Shown: positions 35,869-44,604 of the stretch, piece by piece | How the letters are laid out: each line of letters starts with the position of its first letter | How positions within the stretch are numbered: position 1 is the stretch's first letter | Assembly: GCF_900172265.1 (NCBI RefSeq) | Contig: NZ_FWFK01000006.1 | Location: forward strand, 62,001 to 126,000 | From: Roseivivax jejudonensis | GTDB taxonomy: Bacteria; Pseudomonadota; Alphaproteobacteria; Rhodobacterales; Rhodobacteraceae | Length of the DNA: 64,000 nt | Direction of reading: 5' to 3' | Program-made: the position numbers and the translations under genes | Notes under the pieces: model-generated | Databases searched by the model: none | What the model was told of the DNA's origin: nothing | Seen by the model: only the letters and a program-made list of their open reading frames with translations

Positions 35869-36810
35869 ATGAGACATCTATCCCTGCTCACCGCGCTTGC
35901 CGCGCTGGTCGCCGCGCCGGCGCTGGCGCAGGACGACTGGCCGTCCGAGCCGATCACCTTCGTGGTGCCCTACAGCCCCGGTGGCGGCTTCGACGAATAC
36001 GCCCGCGCGGTCGCGCCCGAGATGGAGCGCATCCTCGGCACCGAGGTGGTGATTGAGAACATTCCGGGCGCCGGCGGCCAGCGCGGCGCCTCGACCGTCT
36101 ACCGCGCCGATCCCGACGGCTACACGATCGGGATCTGGAACGTGCCCGGCCTGACCGTGCCGCAGCTGATGGGCCAGTCGTCGGGCTACGACCTGACGGA
36201 CGTGACCTGGATCGGCAACCTCGCGACGTCGCGCTACGCGCTCGCGGTGCAGCCCGACAGCGGCTACGAGAGCCTCGAGGACCTGTGCAGCATGGGCGAG
36301 CCGTTCAAGCACTCCGATACCGGCCCGGCCTCGACCTCGTCGGTGACCGCGCGGATCGCGATGAGCCTGATCGACTGCCCGATCCAGAACATCACCGGCT
36401 ACAAGGGCTCGACCGACACGATCATCGGCCTGATGCGCGGCGAGGTCGACGCGACGATCAAGCCGATCGCGTCGCTCTACAACTACGCCGAATCCGGTGA
36501 CGTGAAGATGCTGATGACGCTCGAGGACGAGCGGTCGCTGCCGGACGTGCCGACCTCGACCGAGCTCGGCTACGAGGATTTCGCCAACTTCACCCTGCGC
36601 CGGATCGTCGGTGGCCCTCCGGGCATCCCCGCCGAGATCCAGCAGCGGCTGTCGGATGCGCTGATCGAGGCGGCCAATTCCGAGGCGGTGCAGGAATGGT
36701 CCGAGAGCTCGAACCGTCCGCTCGACCCCGTCGGCTACGAGGAGGCGTCGGCCGAGATGACCGAGCTGATGGACTTCTACACGCAGTACAAGGACGTGCT
36801 GGCCGAGTGA
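35869..36810 (+). CDS. TctC-type periplasmic substrate-binding protein (second TTT system)
   Basis: A 313-residue Bug/TctC protein with a signal peptide ending near APALAQDD (about 22) and the ligand-loop signature FVVPYSPGGGFDEYAR near 32-47; VGGPPGIPAEIQQRL is the second signature. It resembles the 10640 protein, so the two systems may take related acids. ATG 35869 follows AGAGAGGAGA. A strong terminator hairpin separates it from TctA. Confidence 0.9.
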   Translation: MRHLSLLTALAALVAAPALAQDDWPSEPITFVVPYSPGGGFDEYARAVAPEMERILGTEVVIENIPGAGGQRGASTVYRADPDGYTIGIWNVPGLTVPQLMGQSSGYDLTDVTWIGNLATSRYALAVQPDSGYESLEDLCSMGEPFKHSDTGPASTSSVTARIAMSLIDCPIQNITGYKGSTDTIIGLMRGEVDATIKPIASLYNYAESGDVKMLMTLEDERSLPDVPTSTELGYEDFANFTLRRIVGGPPGIPAEIQQRLSDALIEAANSEAVQEWSESSNRPLDPVGYEEASAEMTELMDFYTQYKDVLAE

Positions 36811-36826
36811 GCCGCACGACCGCCGA

Positions 36827-36855
36827 CCGGGGCGCGCGCATCACGCGCGCCCCGG
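36827..36855 (+). terminator. Strong terminator-like hairpin between TctC and TctA (second system)
   Basis: A 12-base-pair perfect stem (CCGGGGCGCGCG / CGCGCGCCCCGG) with a 5-base loop, then AGCTTTTTCC. It lies 16 bases after the TctC stop and 36 before the TctA start, mirroring the hairpin at 11702-11728. Read-through would set a low TctA level relative to the binding protein. Confidence 0.8.
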
Positions 36856-36891
36856 AGCTTTTTCCGATCGGCCCGCTCTGGAACGGAACAC

Positions 36892-38397
36892 ATGGGATTT
36901 GACGCTCTACTAGACGCGCTTCTGACGGTCGCCACCGGCGGCTCCGCCATCTACGTGCTGCTGGGCGTGATGCTCGGCCTGTGTTTCGGGGTGATCCCGG
37001 GGCTCGGGGGCACGACCGCGCTGGCGCTGCTGATCCCGGTGACCTTCACGATGGAGTCGCTCGACGCGATGTACCTCGCGGGCGGGGTCATGGGGGCCAC
37101 CTCCTTTGGCGGGTCGCTGACGGCGATCCTGCTGAACACGCCGGGCACCGCGCCGAACGCGGCCACCACCTTCGACGGCTATCCCCTGGCCAAGCAGGGC
37201 AAGGCCGGCCTCGCCATCGGGGCGGCGGCCACGGCCTCGGCCTCGGGCGGGGTGCTGGGGCTGCTGACGCTGCTCCTGGTGATCCCGATCGCGCGCGATC
37301 TCGTGCTGGCCTTCGGGCCGGCGGAATTCTTTCTGCTGACGATCCTCGGCCTCGCCGCGATCGCGGTGTCGGCGCGGGGCAAGCTGTTGCGCGGGCTGAT
37401 CGCCGGGGGCGTCGGCCTGATGCTGGCCTTCGTCGGCTCCGACACGGTGTCCGGCGAGCTGCGCTTCACGCTGGGCAGCGACTACCTCTGGGACGGCATC
37501 CCGCTGGTGCCGGTGCTGACCGGGATGTTCGCGCTCAGCCAGATGATCGAGCTCGGCCTCAAGGGCGGATCGGTCGCCGCAGCGATCGAGGAGGGCCAGA
37601 CCCGCATCGCCGGCATCCGCGACGGCGTGGTGTCGGTGTTCCGGCACTGGACGGTGCTGGTGCGGGGATCGGCCATCGGCACGCTGATCGGGGCCATTCC
37701 GGGCCTCGGCGGGACGGTGGCGTCGTTCATCGCCTACACCTCGACGGTGCAGAGCTCGCGCGATCCCGAGAGCTTCGGCAAGGGCAACATCGTCGGGGTC
37801 ATCGCGCCCGAGGCGGCCAACAACGCCAAGGACGGCGGGTCGCTGGTGCCGACGGTGGCCTTCGGCATTCCCGGCAGCGCCGAGACGGCGCTGTTCCTGG
37901 GGATCCTCGTGCTGCACGGCATCGACCCGGGGCCGTCGATCCTTCTGGACAACCAGCGCGAGGTCTACGGCCTGATCGTGGCGCTGACGCTGTCGGCGAT
38001 CGGCGCGTCGATCCTCGGGCTGATCTTAGCCCGATGGCTTGTGCTCATCACCTTCATCAACGTGCACGTTCTCGTGCCGGTCGTCGTGACCGTGTCGCTT
38101 ACCGGGGTTTTCGTGCTCGAGGGGCGGATGGGCGACGTGATCCTCGCCATGGTCATGGGGATCGTCGGCTACCTGATGCTGCGCTTCGATTATCCGCGCC
38201 TGACGCTGGTGATCGCGCTGGTGCTCGGGGAAACGGCGGAGCGGTCGTTCCACCAGACCCAGATGATCAGCGACTATGATATGCTCGGCTTCATGGCGGC
38301 GCGGCCGCAATCGCTGATCCTGATCGCGCTGATCGTTCTGACGCTGCTGCTGCCGGGGCTCCGGCGGCTGCCCGTGTTCCGGAGGAAGGCCGCATGA
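36892..38397 (+). CDS. TctA-type large membrane subunit (second TTT system)
   Basis: A 501-residue protein with about 12 membrane segments; GVIPGLGGTTALALLIPVTF (about 38-57), NTPGTAPNAATTFDGYPL and the second-half IPGLGGTVASFIAY and GIPGSAETALFLGI are TctA signatures. It is the transport channel for the TctC/TctB proteins encoded upstream. Its stop overlaps the methyltransferase start (ATGA). Confidence 0.92.
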   Translation: MGFDALLDALLTVATGGSAIYVLLGVMLGLCFGVIPGLGGTTALALLIPVTFTMESLDAMYLAGGVMGATSFGGSLTAILLNTPGTAPNAATTFDGYPLAKQGKAGLAIGAAATASASGGVLGLLTLLLVIPIARDLVLAFGPAEFFLLTILGLAAIAVSARGKLLRGLIAGGVGLMLAFVGSDTVSGELRFTLGSDYLWDGIPLVPVLTGMFALSQMIELGLKGGSVAAAIEEGQTRIAGIRDGVVSVFRHWTVLVRGSAIGTLIGAIPGLGGTVASFIAYTSTVQSSRDPESFGKGNIVGVIAPEAANNAKDGGSLVPTVAFGIPGSAETALFLGILVLHGIDPGPSILLDNQREVYGLIVALTLSAIGASILGLILARWLVLITFINVHVLVPVVVTVSLTGVFVLEGRMGDVILAMVMGIVGYLMLRFDYPRLTLVIALVLGETAERSFHQTQMISDYDMLGFMAARPQSLILIALIVLTLLLPGLRRLPVFRRKAA

Positions 38398-38999
38398 GCG
38401 AACTCGAGCGGTGGGAGGGCCGCTTCGCGGCCGAGGAGTACGTCTTCGGCACCGCGCCCAACGCCTTCCTGTCGCGGCAGGCGGACCTTCTGAAACCGGG
38501 GATGCGCGCGCTCAGCATCGCCGACGGCGAGGGACGCAACGGGGTCTGGCTGGCCGAGCAGGGGCTCGAGGTGACGTGGCAGGATTTCTCGCCGCGCGCG
38601 CAGGACAAGGCGCAGGCGCTGGCCCGGGCACGGGGCGTGACGCTCGACTGGGTGCTGTGCGACCTCGAGGACTTCGCGTTTCCGGACGCCGCCTACGACG
38701 TGGTCGTCGGCGTGTTCTTCCAGTTCCTGGCTCCCGAGGCGCGCGCGCGGGTCTTTGCCGGCATGCGGCGCGCGCTGAAGCCCGGCGGCCTCCTGCTGAT
38801 CGAGGGCTACGGCCCGAAGCAGCTGGACTATGGCACCGGCGGGCCGAAGGCGCTGGAGAACCTCTATACCGAGCCGCTCCTGCGCGAGGCGTTCGGCGAC
38901 ATGGCCGATTGCCGGATCATGGCCTATGACGCGGAGGTGTCCGAGGGCGCCGGGCACGCGGGCATGTCCGCGCTCGTCGACCTCGTGGCCTGGAAGTAG
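38394..38999 (+). CDS. Class I SAM-dependent methyltransferase
   Basis: A 201-residue Rossmann-fold methyltransferase similar to the TehB/thiopurine group. ALSIADGEGRNGVWLAEQG (about 39-57) is the SAM-binding motif I, and ALKPGGLLLIEGYG (about 125) the later conserved strand. It starts inside the TctA stop codon. Substrate unknown; TehB-like enzymes often detoxify metalloids or small nucleophiles. A short hairpin terminator follows. Confidence 0.82.
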   Translation: MSELERWEGRFAAEEYVFGTAPNAFLSRQADLLKPGMRALSIADGEGRNGVWLAEQGLEVTWQDFSPRAQDKAQALARARGVTLDWVLCDLEDFAFPDAAYDVVVGVFFQFLAPEARARVFAGMRRALKPGGLLLIEGYGPKQLDYGTGGPKALENLYTEPLLREAFGDMADCRIMAYDAEVSEGAGHAGMSALVDLVAWK

Positions 39000-39008
39000 G
39001 GCCGCGCC

Positions 39009-39025
39009 GGCGGGCAAGGCCCGCC
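39009..39025 (+). terminator. Short hairpin terminator after the methyltransferase
   Basis: Perfect 7-base-pair stem GGCGGGC / GCCCGCC with a 3-base loop, 9 bases after the stop codon, followed by CTTGACTG. Confidence 0.5.
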
Positions 39026-39080
39026 CTTGACTGTCGCGTCCGCCGCCCCGACACAGACCGCGGTGCAGGAGAGGTGACGC

Positions 39081-40169
39081 ATGGCGGTATCGCTGACCGA
39101 CATCCGCAAGACCTTCGGCGATCGGGCGGCGGTCGACGGCGTGACCGCCGAGATCGAGGATGGCGAGTTCTTCGTCGTGCTCGGACCCTCGGGCTGCGGC
39201 AAGTCGACCCTTCTGCGGATGATCTCGGGGCTGGAGACGCTCGACGGCGGCAGGGTCGCGCTCGACGGGCGGCCGGTGGCGGGGCCGGGCACGCACGTGC
39301 CGCCCGAGGCGCGCAATGTCGGCGTGGTGTTCCAGTCCTACGCGCTGTGGCCGCACATGGATGTGCGCGACAACGTGGCATTCCCGATCGAGAGCGCGGG
39401 CGGCGGCCGACGCGCGGCCCGCGCCGATGCGGAGCGGCACCTCGCGACGGTGGCGCTGGAGGAGTTCGCGGCGCGCCGGCCGGCGGAGCTTTCGGGCGGC
39501 CAGCGCCAGCGCGTCGCGCTCGCGCGGTGCCTCGCGGGCGGCGCGCGGACGATCCTGATGGACGAGCCGCTGGCGAACCTCGACCCGCACCTGCGCGCCA
39601 GCATGGAGGAGGAGATCCACGCCTTTCACCGGCGGGCCGGTGCGACGACGCTGTATATCACGCACGACCAGCGCGAGGCGATGGCGCTCGCGAGCCGCGT
39701 CGCCGTCATGGCGCGCGGCCGGTTCCAGCAGGTCGCGACGCCGCAGGCGCTGCACGACCGGCCCGGGACCGAGGAGGTCGCGCGCTTCATCGGCCGCGCC
39801 GCCGTCCTGCCGGCGACGCTGGAGGCGGACGGGCAGGCGACGCTGGCCGGTCAGCGCGTGGCGGTGGCGACGGCCGGACCGACGGCGCCGGGCCCGGTGT
39901 CGGTGGTGATCCGCCCGGGGGACGTGCGGCTCGGCGACGGGCCGCTGACCGCGCGGCTGGAGCGGGTGTTCTACCGCGGCGGCGCCTGGGAGGCGATGGC
40001 CGCGGTCGAGGGACTGCCCGAGGCGTTGCCGGTGACGAGCGCGCGCCCGCTGCGCACGGGTGAGACGGCCCCGCTGACGCTGACGGGCGGCTGGGTCCTG
40101 CCGGCGCCGGCGTCAGAGACGCCAGGGCACGACGCCGGGCGGCAGACGCTGTCCGAGCCGGTCGAGTAG
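39081..40169 (+). CDS. ABC transporter ATP-binding protein (iron(III)/polyamine type)
   Basis: A 362-residue ATPase with Walker A GPSGCGKST (about 36-44), signature LSGGQRQRVALAR (about 136), Walker B TILMDEP (about 157) and a C-terminal TOBE region (about 280-345), like FbpC/PotA. It energises import by the permease and binding protein on the opposite strand. It is encoded convergently to them and its last 57 bases overlap the permease 3-prime end, an unusual arrangement for one transporter. ATG 39081 follows AGGAGAGG. Confidence 0.9.
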   Translation: MAVSLTDIRKTFGDRAAVDGVTAEIEDGEFFVVLGPSGCGKSTLLRMISGLETLDGGRVALDGRPVAGPGTHVPPEARNVGVVFQSYALWPHMDVRDNVAFPIESAGGGRRAARADAERHLATVALEEFAARRPAELSGGQRQRVALARCLAGGARTILMDEPLANLDPHLRASMEEEIHAFHRRAGATTLYITHDQREAMALASRVAVMARGRFQQVATPQALHDRPGTEEVARFIGRAAVLPATLEADGQATLAGQRVAVATAGPTAPGPVSVVIRPGDVRLGDGPLTARLERVFYRGGAWEAMAAVEGLPEALPVTSARPLRTGETAPLTLTGGWVLPAPASETPGHDAGRQTLSEPVE

Positions 40170-41804
40170 CGTCATCAGCGCGATCGTCGCCAGCACGGTG
40201 ATCGACGACATCGCCGCCGCCAGCGTGGTGTAGCCGCCGTCCTCGTAGTTGAAGATCGTCGTTCCGATGGTCTCGTTCCCGCGCGACCACAGGAGCGCCG
40301 ACACCGTGACCTCGTTGTAGGCGGTGAGAAAGACGAGGATCGCGCCCGAGGCCGCCGCTGGCGCGAGAAGCGGAAGGTGCACCCGCCAGAGCCGCCGGCC
40401 GAAGCGCGCGCCGGATACGCGGGCGGCGTCGTCGAGCGCGGGATCGAGCTGGCCGGCCGCGGCGGCCACGGGCTTGAGCCCGACGGCGAAATAGGCCGTC
40501 AGGTAGGCCAGCAGGATCAGCGCCAGCGTGTTGTAGAGCGACACGCCGATGCCCGGGATCGGCCGGATGTAGACGAGGATGAACGCGATCGAGATGACGA
40601 TGCCGGGAATGGCGTAGCTCATCTCGGCCAGAGTCGCGACGCCGCCGCCGGTCGCGCGCCCGAGCCGGTCGCGCCGCGCGCCGAAGAGCGCCACGAGCGC
40701 CGACAGCCCCGCGAGGGCCAGCGCCGCCGTCCCGGCCAGGAGCGTGGAGTTGAAAAAGGCGCGGGCCGGCGCGCCCTGGCGCAGGAGGACCTCGGCGAAG
40801 TTGTCCCATGTCAGGCTCTGCAGGGTCAGGGGCACGCCGTAGGTCGGCACCAGCGCGGTGGCGACGAGCGACGCGAGTGGCAGCGCCAGCACGCCCGCGA
40901 CGAAAAGCGCCAGCGCCGCCTCGACCCCCGGCCGGGCGCGGCCGAGCGCGATGCGCAGCGCCGGCTGCGGCGGGCCGATCAGCCCCGAGCGCGCGCGGCG
41001 CTGCAGCCAGCCCTGCAGCGTCACGGCGAGGACCGCGACCACCGCCAGCATCATCGCGAGCACCGCCACGTCGGTCAGGACGCTGGGTCCGAAGCCCGCG
41101 AGCCGGCGCCAGATCAGCACCGGCAGCGTGACGTAGCGGCCCGGGATGCCCAGAAGCGCCGGGATGCCGAAATTGCCGAGCGCCGAGACGAAGGCGAGCG
41201 CCAGCGCCGCGATCAGCGACGGCGCGAGAAGCGGCAGCAGGATCCGCCGCAAGAGCCGCGCCGGTCCGGCCCCGGCGATGCGCGCGGCCTCGATCACCTC
41301 GCGCGGGAGGCCGCGCAGCGCGGCCAGGACCACGAGAAAGACGAGCGGCGTGTGCTGAAGGGTCAGAAGGCCGATCACTCCCTCGCGGGAATAGAGCGGG
41401 TGCGCGACGCCGATCTCGGGCTGCAGCCCGACCCAGCCGAGCACCGGGCTCGACGGCCCGAGCGCCTGGATCCACGCGATCGCCGTGACGTGCGGCGGGA
41501 TCATCATCGGCAGGAGCAGCAGGAAGACGAAGACGCCCTTGGCCCGTAGATCCGTCAGCCCGATGACGAAGGCGAGGACCGTGCCGAGGACGAGCGCGCA
41601 GAGCGCCGAGACCGACGCGCTGTCGAGGCTGTTGAGAAGCGCGCCGCGCGCCGCGTCCGACCCCAGCGTCTCGACGATCGGGCCGGCCCCGCCTGCGAGG
41701 CCGGTCGAGAACAGCCGCGCCAGCGGCAGCACGAACAGCGCCGCCGCCACCGCGAGGAGCAGGGCGAGGGCGAGGCCCTCGCCGCGGGGTCGGCCGACCC
41801 TCAC
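40113..41804 (-). CDS. ABC transporter permease, two fused transmembrane domains (FbpB type)
   Basis: A 563-residue membrane protein with about 12 segments in two halves, each ending in an EAA-type loop (EAARIAGAGPARLLRRILLP in the first, DDAARVSGARFGRRLWRVHL in the second), the pattern of fused FbpB/ThiP permeases. The start is a GTG at 41804 overlapping the binding-protein stop (GTGA). With the 41801 and 39081 proteins it forms a complete importer, probably for ferric iron or a small organic compound. Confidence 0.9.
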   Translation of the reverse strand: MRVGRPRGEGLALALLLAVAAALFVLPLARLFSTGLAGGAGPIVETLGSDAARGALLNSLDSASVSALCALVLGTVLAFVIGLTDLRAKGVFVFLLLLPMMIPPHVTAIAWIQALGPSSPVLGWVGLQPEIGVAHPLYSREGVIGLLTLQHTPLVFLVVLAALRGLPREVIEAARIAGAGPARLLRRILLPLLAPSLIAALALAFVSALGNFGIPALLGIPGRYVTLPVLIWRRLAGFGPSVLTDVAVLAMMLAVVAVLAVTLQGWLQRRARSGLIGPPQPALRIALGRARPGVEAALALFVAGVLALPLASLVATALVPTYGVPLTLQSLTWDNFAEVLLRQGAPARAFFNSTLLAGTAALALAGLSALVALFGARRDRLGRATGGGVATLAEMSYAIPGIVISIAFILVYIRPIPGIGVSLYNTLALILLAYLTAYFAVGLKPVAAAAGQLDPALDDAARVSGARFGRRLWRVHLPLLAPAAASGAILVFLTAYNEVTVSALLWSRGNETIGTTIFNYEDGGYTTLAAAMSSITVLATIALMTLLDRLGQRLPPGVVPWRL

Positions 41805-42793
41805 CCGCCGAAGGTCTCGGCGAACCGCTCCTTGTTCTCGGCGTCGTTGGCCAGCGCCTCGGCCGGGTCGAAGGTGATGACCTCGATGCCCGAGCGGTCG
41901 GGGAAGTAGTCGGGCGCGGCCACGTCGGGATGCGCCGGCAGGTAGCCCTGCCGCGCGGCCAGTTCCTGACCCTGCTCGGACAGCAGGAAGTCGACGAAGG
42001 CCTGCGCCGCCTCGACGTTCTGCGCCGTCTCGAGGATCGCCACCGGCTCGGTCACCGCCGAGACGCCCTCTTCGGGGAAGACGAAGCCGACCGGCGCGCC
42101 GTCCTGGATGTTGCGCAGCGCGAGGAAGTCCACGACGAAGCCGTAGAGCGCCTGGCCGCCGGCGACCGCCTGGTAGGTGCCGCCGTTGCCGCCCTGCGCG
42201 ATCGCGCCCTGTTCGGCGAGGCCCTCGTAATAATCCCAGCCGAGATCGGGCAGGCCGGTGAGCGACACCATGTGGATCGTCGCGGCGCCCGATTCCAGCG
42301 GCGAGGGCATGACGATGTTGTTCTCCGCCGCGGGCTCGAGCAGGTCGGCATAGCTCTCGGGCACCATCTCGGCAGCCTCGTTGTAGACGATGCCGGTGGT
42401 GATGAGCTTGGTCGAGAAGTAATAGCCCTCGGGGTCCATCAGCCCGTCGTCGTAGGCCGAGACGTCGGCGTCGGGATAGGCCATGAGGCGTCCGTCCCGT
42501 TCGAGGCTTTCCATCGTCACCGTGTCGGCGATGAGCAGCACGTCGGGCTGCGGCTGGCCGGCCTCGAACTCGGCGCGCAGGCGCGCCATCATCTGGGTCG
42601 TGCCGTCGCGGACCCATTCAACGTCCACGTCCGGATAGACCTCGTTGAAGGCGTCCACGGTCTGTTGCGCGTCCTGGTCGGGCTGCGAGGTGTAGAGCAC
42701 GAGCGTGCCGGACACGGACTCGTCGGCGTCCTGCGCGAGGGCCGGACCGGCCAGCGCGGCCGTCACGAGGGCAAGGGCGGCGGTGCGATGCAT
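41801..42793 (-). CDS. ABC transporter periplasmic substrate-binding protein (iron/2-aminoethylphosphonate type)
   Basis: A 330-residue extracellular solute-binding protein with a signal peptide ending near GPALAQDA (about 21). LVLYTSQPDQDAQQTVDAF at the mature start is the FbpA/PhnS-like signature, and FVDFLLSEQGQELAARQGY near the end is typical. The start at 42793 follows GGGAGAGATCC; the longer frame upstream lacks a signal peptide. It feeds the fused permease. Ligand could be ferric iron, a phosphonate or a related small ion. Confidence 0.88.
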   Translation of the reverse strand: MHRTAALALVTAALAGPALAQDADESVSGTLVLYTSQPDQDAQQTVDAFNEVYPDVDVEWVRDGTTQMMARLRAEFEAGQPQPDVLLIADTVTMESLERDGRLMAYPDADVSAYDDGLMDPEGYYFSTKLITTGIVYNEAAEMVPESYADLLEPAAENNIVMPSPLESGAATIHMVSLTGLPDLGWDYYEGLAEQGAIAQGGNGGTYQAVAGGQALYGFVVDFLALRNIQDGAPVGFVFPEEGVSAVTEPVAILETAQNVEAAQAFVDFLLSEQGQELAARQGYLPAHPDVAAPDYFPDRSGIEVITFDPAEALANDAENKERFAETFGG

Positions 42794-42916
42794 GGATCTC
42801 TCCCGAAGTTGTTCCGGTGACGCGCTACCAGCGGGATGTGACAGGTCTGCGACTGTCGGGGTGATCGCAAGCTCGCGCCGCCGGTGCAACACCGTCGCGG
42901 GCCGGCGCCGCCGGTG

Positions 42917-42949
42917 CCGGGTCGCGCGCCCGGGCGGTGCGCGACCCGG
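42917..42949 (-). terminator. Hairpin terminator after the DUF2252 gene
   Basis: Arms CCGGGTCGCGC and GCGCGACCCGG pair perfectly around an 11-base loop, 10 bases beyond the DUF2252 stop on the minus strand. Confidence 0.6.
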
Positions 42950-42959
42950 TGAGCGTTGG

Positions 42960-44441
42960 TCAGCGATAGACCATGTCGATGCTGTCGAACGCGCCGCGCT
43001 CGAAATCCTCGATGAAGGCCTCGTGGTCCGCCTTCAACCGGTCCGCCGTCTCGACCGTGAAGTGCAGGAGATCCTCCACGAAAAGCTCGCGCGGCTTGCA
43101 CGCGGCGAGGATCGACGGCTCCACGTCGTAGTCGACCTGGCCGAGGTCGTCCGACAGCGCGTGCGCCTGCGCCAGCGCCTGTCCGCAGACATGGGCGTAG
43201 TCGCGCCATGTCGACTTGGACAATTCGTCGAGGTCGATGTCGTCGCGGAACGGCGCGCGCTCGCGGCTCATGAAGCTCTCGCCCCCGATCTTGACCGCGC
43301 CGAAGAACACGTCGCCATGCGCGAGCTGCACCTGCTGGCCGTGGGCGATGCGCTCGCCCTTTTCGCCCGCGTCGAAATCCGACGGCGGGGTGAGGCCGGC
43401 GAGCGCCGAGCGGCGCGCCTTCTTGAACTCCACGATGATGTCGTCGGTGGCGTTCTTCGACGGGCCCTCGAGCAGCACGTAGTAGCGCGGCAGCCCGAGC
43501 GACGACGTGCCCTGCCCGTGGCGGACGCACACGTCCTTGACCTTCAGCTCGGGCGAGCGGTCCGGCACATCGAGCTTGTTGGCCTTGGCGAGGTCGTTCA
43601 CGGCCTTCTGGAACGTGTCGATCTCCGACGAGATCGGCTGCAGCTCGTCGTCGGCGCGAAAGCCCTTGCCGGACGGCTTGAGGTAGTCGTCCCAGAGCCA
43701 GTCCTTGCGCTCTTCCCAGGCTTCCTTGAACAGGCGCTGGATCACCTTGGGCGAGTTGTCCATGCGGAAGGCATCGGCCTTTTCCGTCTCCTTCGCGGCG
43801 TATTGCTCCATCGCCTCGAGATAGCCGTGGACGAAGGCGCGGACGATCTTGCGGCGCTGCTTGCGGCTGAGGTCGCCCTCCTCCTGTGCGGCGACCCAGA
43901 AGCCGACGGCGGCGCGCTTCATGTCCCAGGTGAACGGGGCGTAGATCGCCTCGTCGAAGTCGTTGACCGAGAAGATCGGCACGCCGTCACGATTCGGCAT
44001 GACGCCGAAATTCTCGGGGTGCACGTCGCCGAGCGCCAGCACGGTGGGCATGTGCGCGTCGGCGCCGACCATGTCGCGGTAGAACAGCAGCTGTGTGCCG
44101 CGGAAGAAGCTGAAGCGGGACTTGGCCAGTTTCTCGAACTTCGTGCGCGCGCCGTGCGACTGCGCCTCGATCCGGTTCTGGTGATCCTCCCGCAGGGTGG
44201 AGCGGACGTGGTGGCGCCGGTCGATCCCGGTCAGCAGGTTCGGCGGCACGATCTGCTCGCCGTTGGCGATGCGGGTGGCGAGATCGCGGAACGATTCGAC
44301 CCGTCCGTCGGACTTCACCACCGGCTGGACGATCTTTTCGTCCCCGCCGGATTTGGACCCGGATCCGGACGCGCGGGACGTCGTCCCGGTCTTCGCGGAT
44401 GTCTTCGCGGGGGTCTTCGCCTTGGTCTTGGTGTCAGCCAT
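42960..44441 (-). CDS. DUF2252 domain protein (kinase-like fold)
   Basis: A 493-residue DUF2252 protein. After a Lys/Thr/Ser-rich disordered N-terminus (about 1-35) it shows TRFSFFRGTQLLF-like text (SRFSFFRGTQLLFYRDM), then LGDVHPENFGV and VNDFDEA, which resemble the catalytic HxxN and DFD elements of kinase-like phosphotransferases. The family has no established function. It is a single gene with its own terminator, unrelated in context to the catabolic operons. Confidence 0.85.
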   Translation of the reverse strand: MADTKTKAKTPAKTSAKTGTTSRASGSGSKSGGDEKIVQPVVKSDGRVESFRDLATRIANGEQIVPPNLLTGIDRRHHVRSTLREDHQNRIEAQSHGARTKFEKLAKSRFSFFRGTQLLFYRDMVGADAHMPTVLALGDVHPENFGVMPNRDGVPIFSVNDFDEAIYAPFTWDMKRAAVGFWVAAQEEGDLSRKQRRKIVRAFVHGYLEAMEQYAAKETEKADAFRMDNSPKVIQRLFKEAWEERKDWLWDDYLKPSGKGFRADDELQPISSEIDTFQKAVNDLAKANKLDVPDRSPELKVKDVCVRHGQGTSSLGLPRYYVLLEGPSKNATDDIIVEFKKARRSALAGLTPPSDFDAGEKGERIAHGQQVQLAHGDVFFGAVKIGGESFMSRERAPFRDDIDLDELSKSTWRDYAHVCGQALAQAHALSDDLGQVDYDVEPSILAACKPRELFVEDLLHFTVETADRLKADHEAFIEDFERGAFDSIDMVYR

Positions 44442-44604
44442 GCGTCGCTCCTATCGCCGTGAGGTGCCAACGTGCCGGCCAAGACGCGGGTTCCGGCGCG
44501 GTGGGCGCGTCGCGATGGGGCGTTGGGAGTCGGGACCGTCCGATCATCGTAGACAATGGCGCCTTCGCGCTGCCAGATGAAGCGCGAGAAAAAGCGGGGT
44601 TCCG

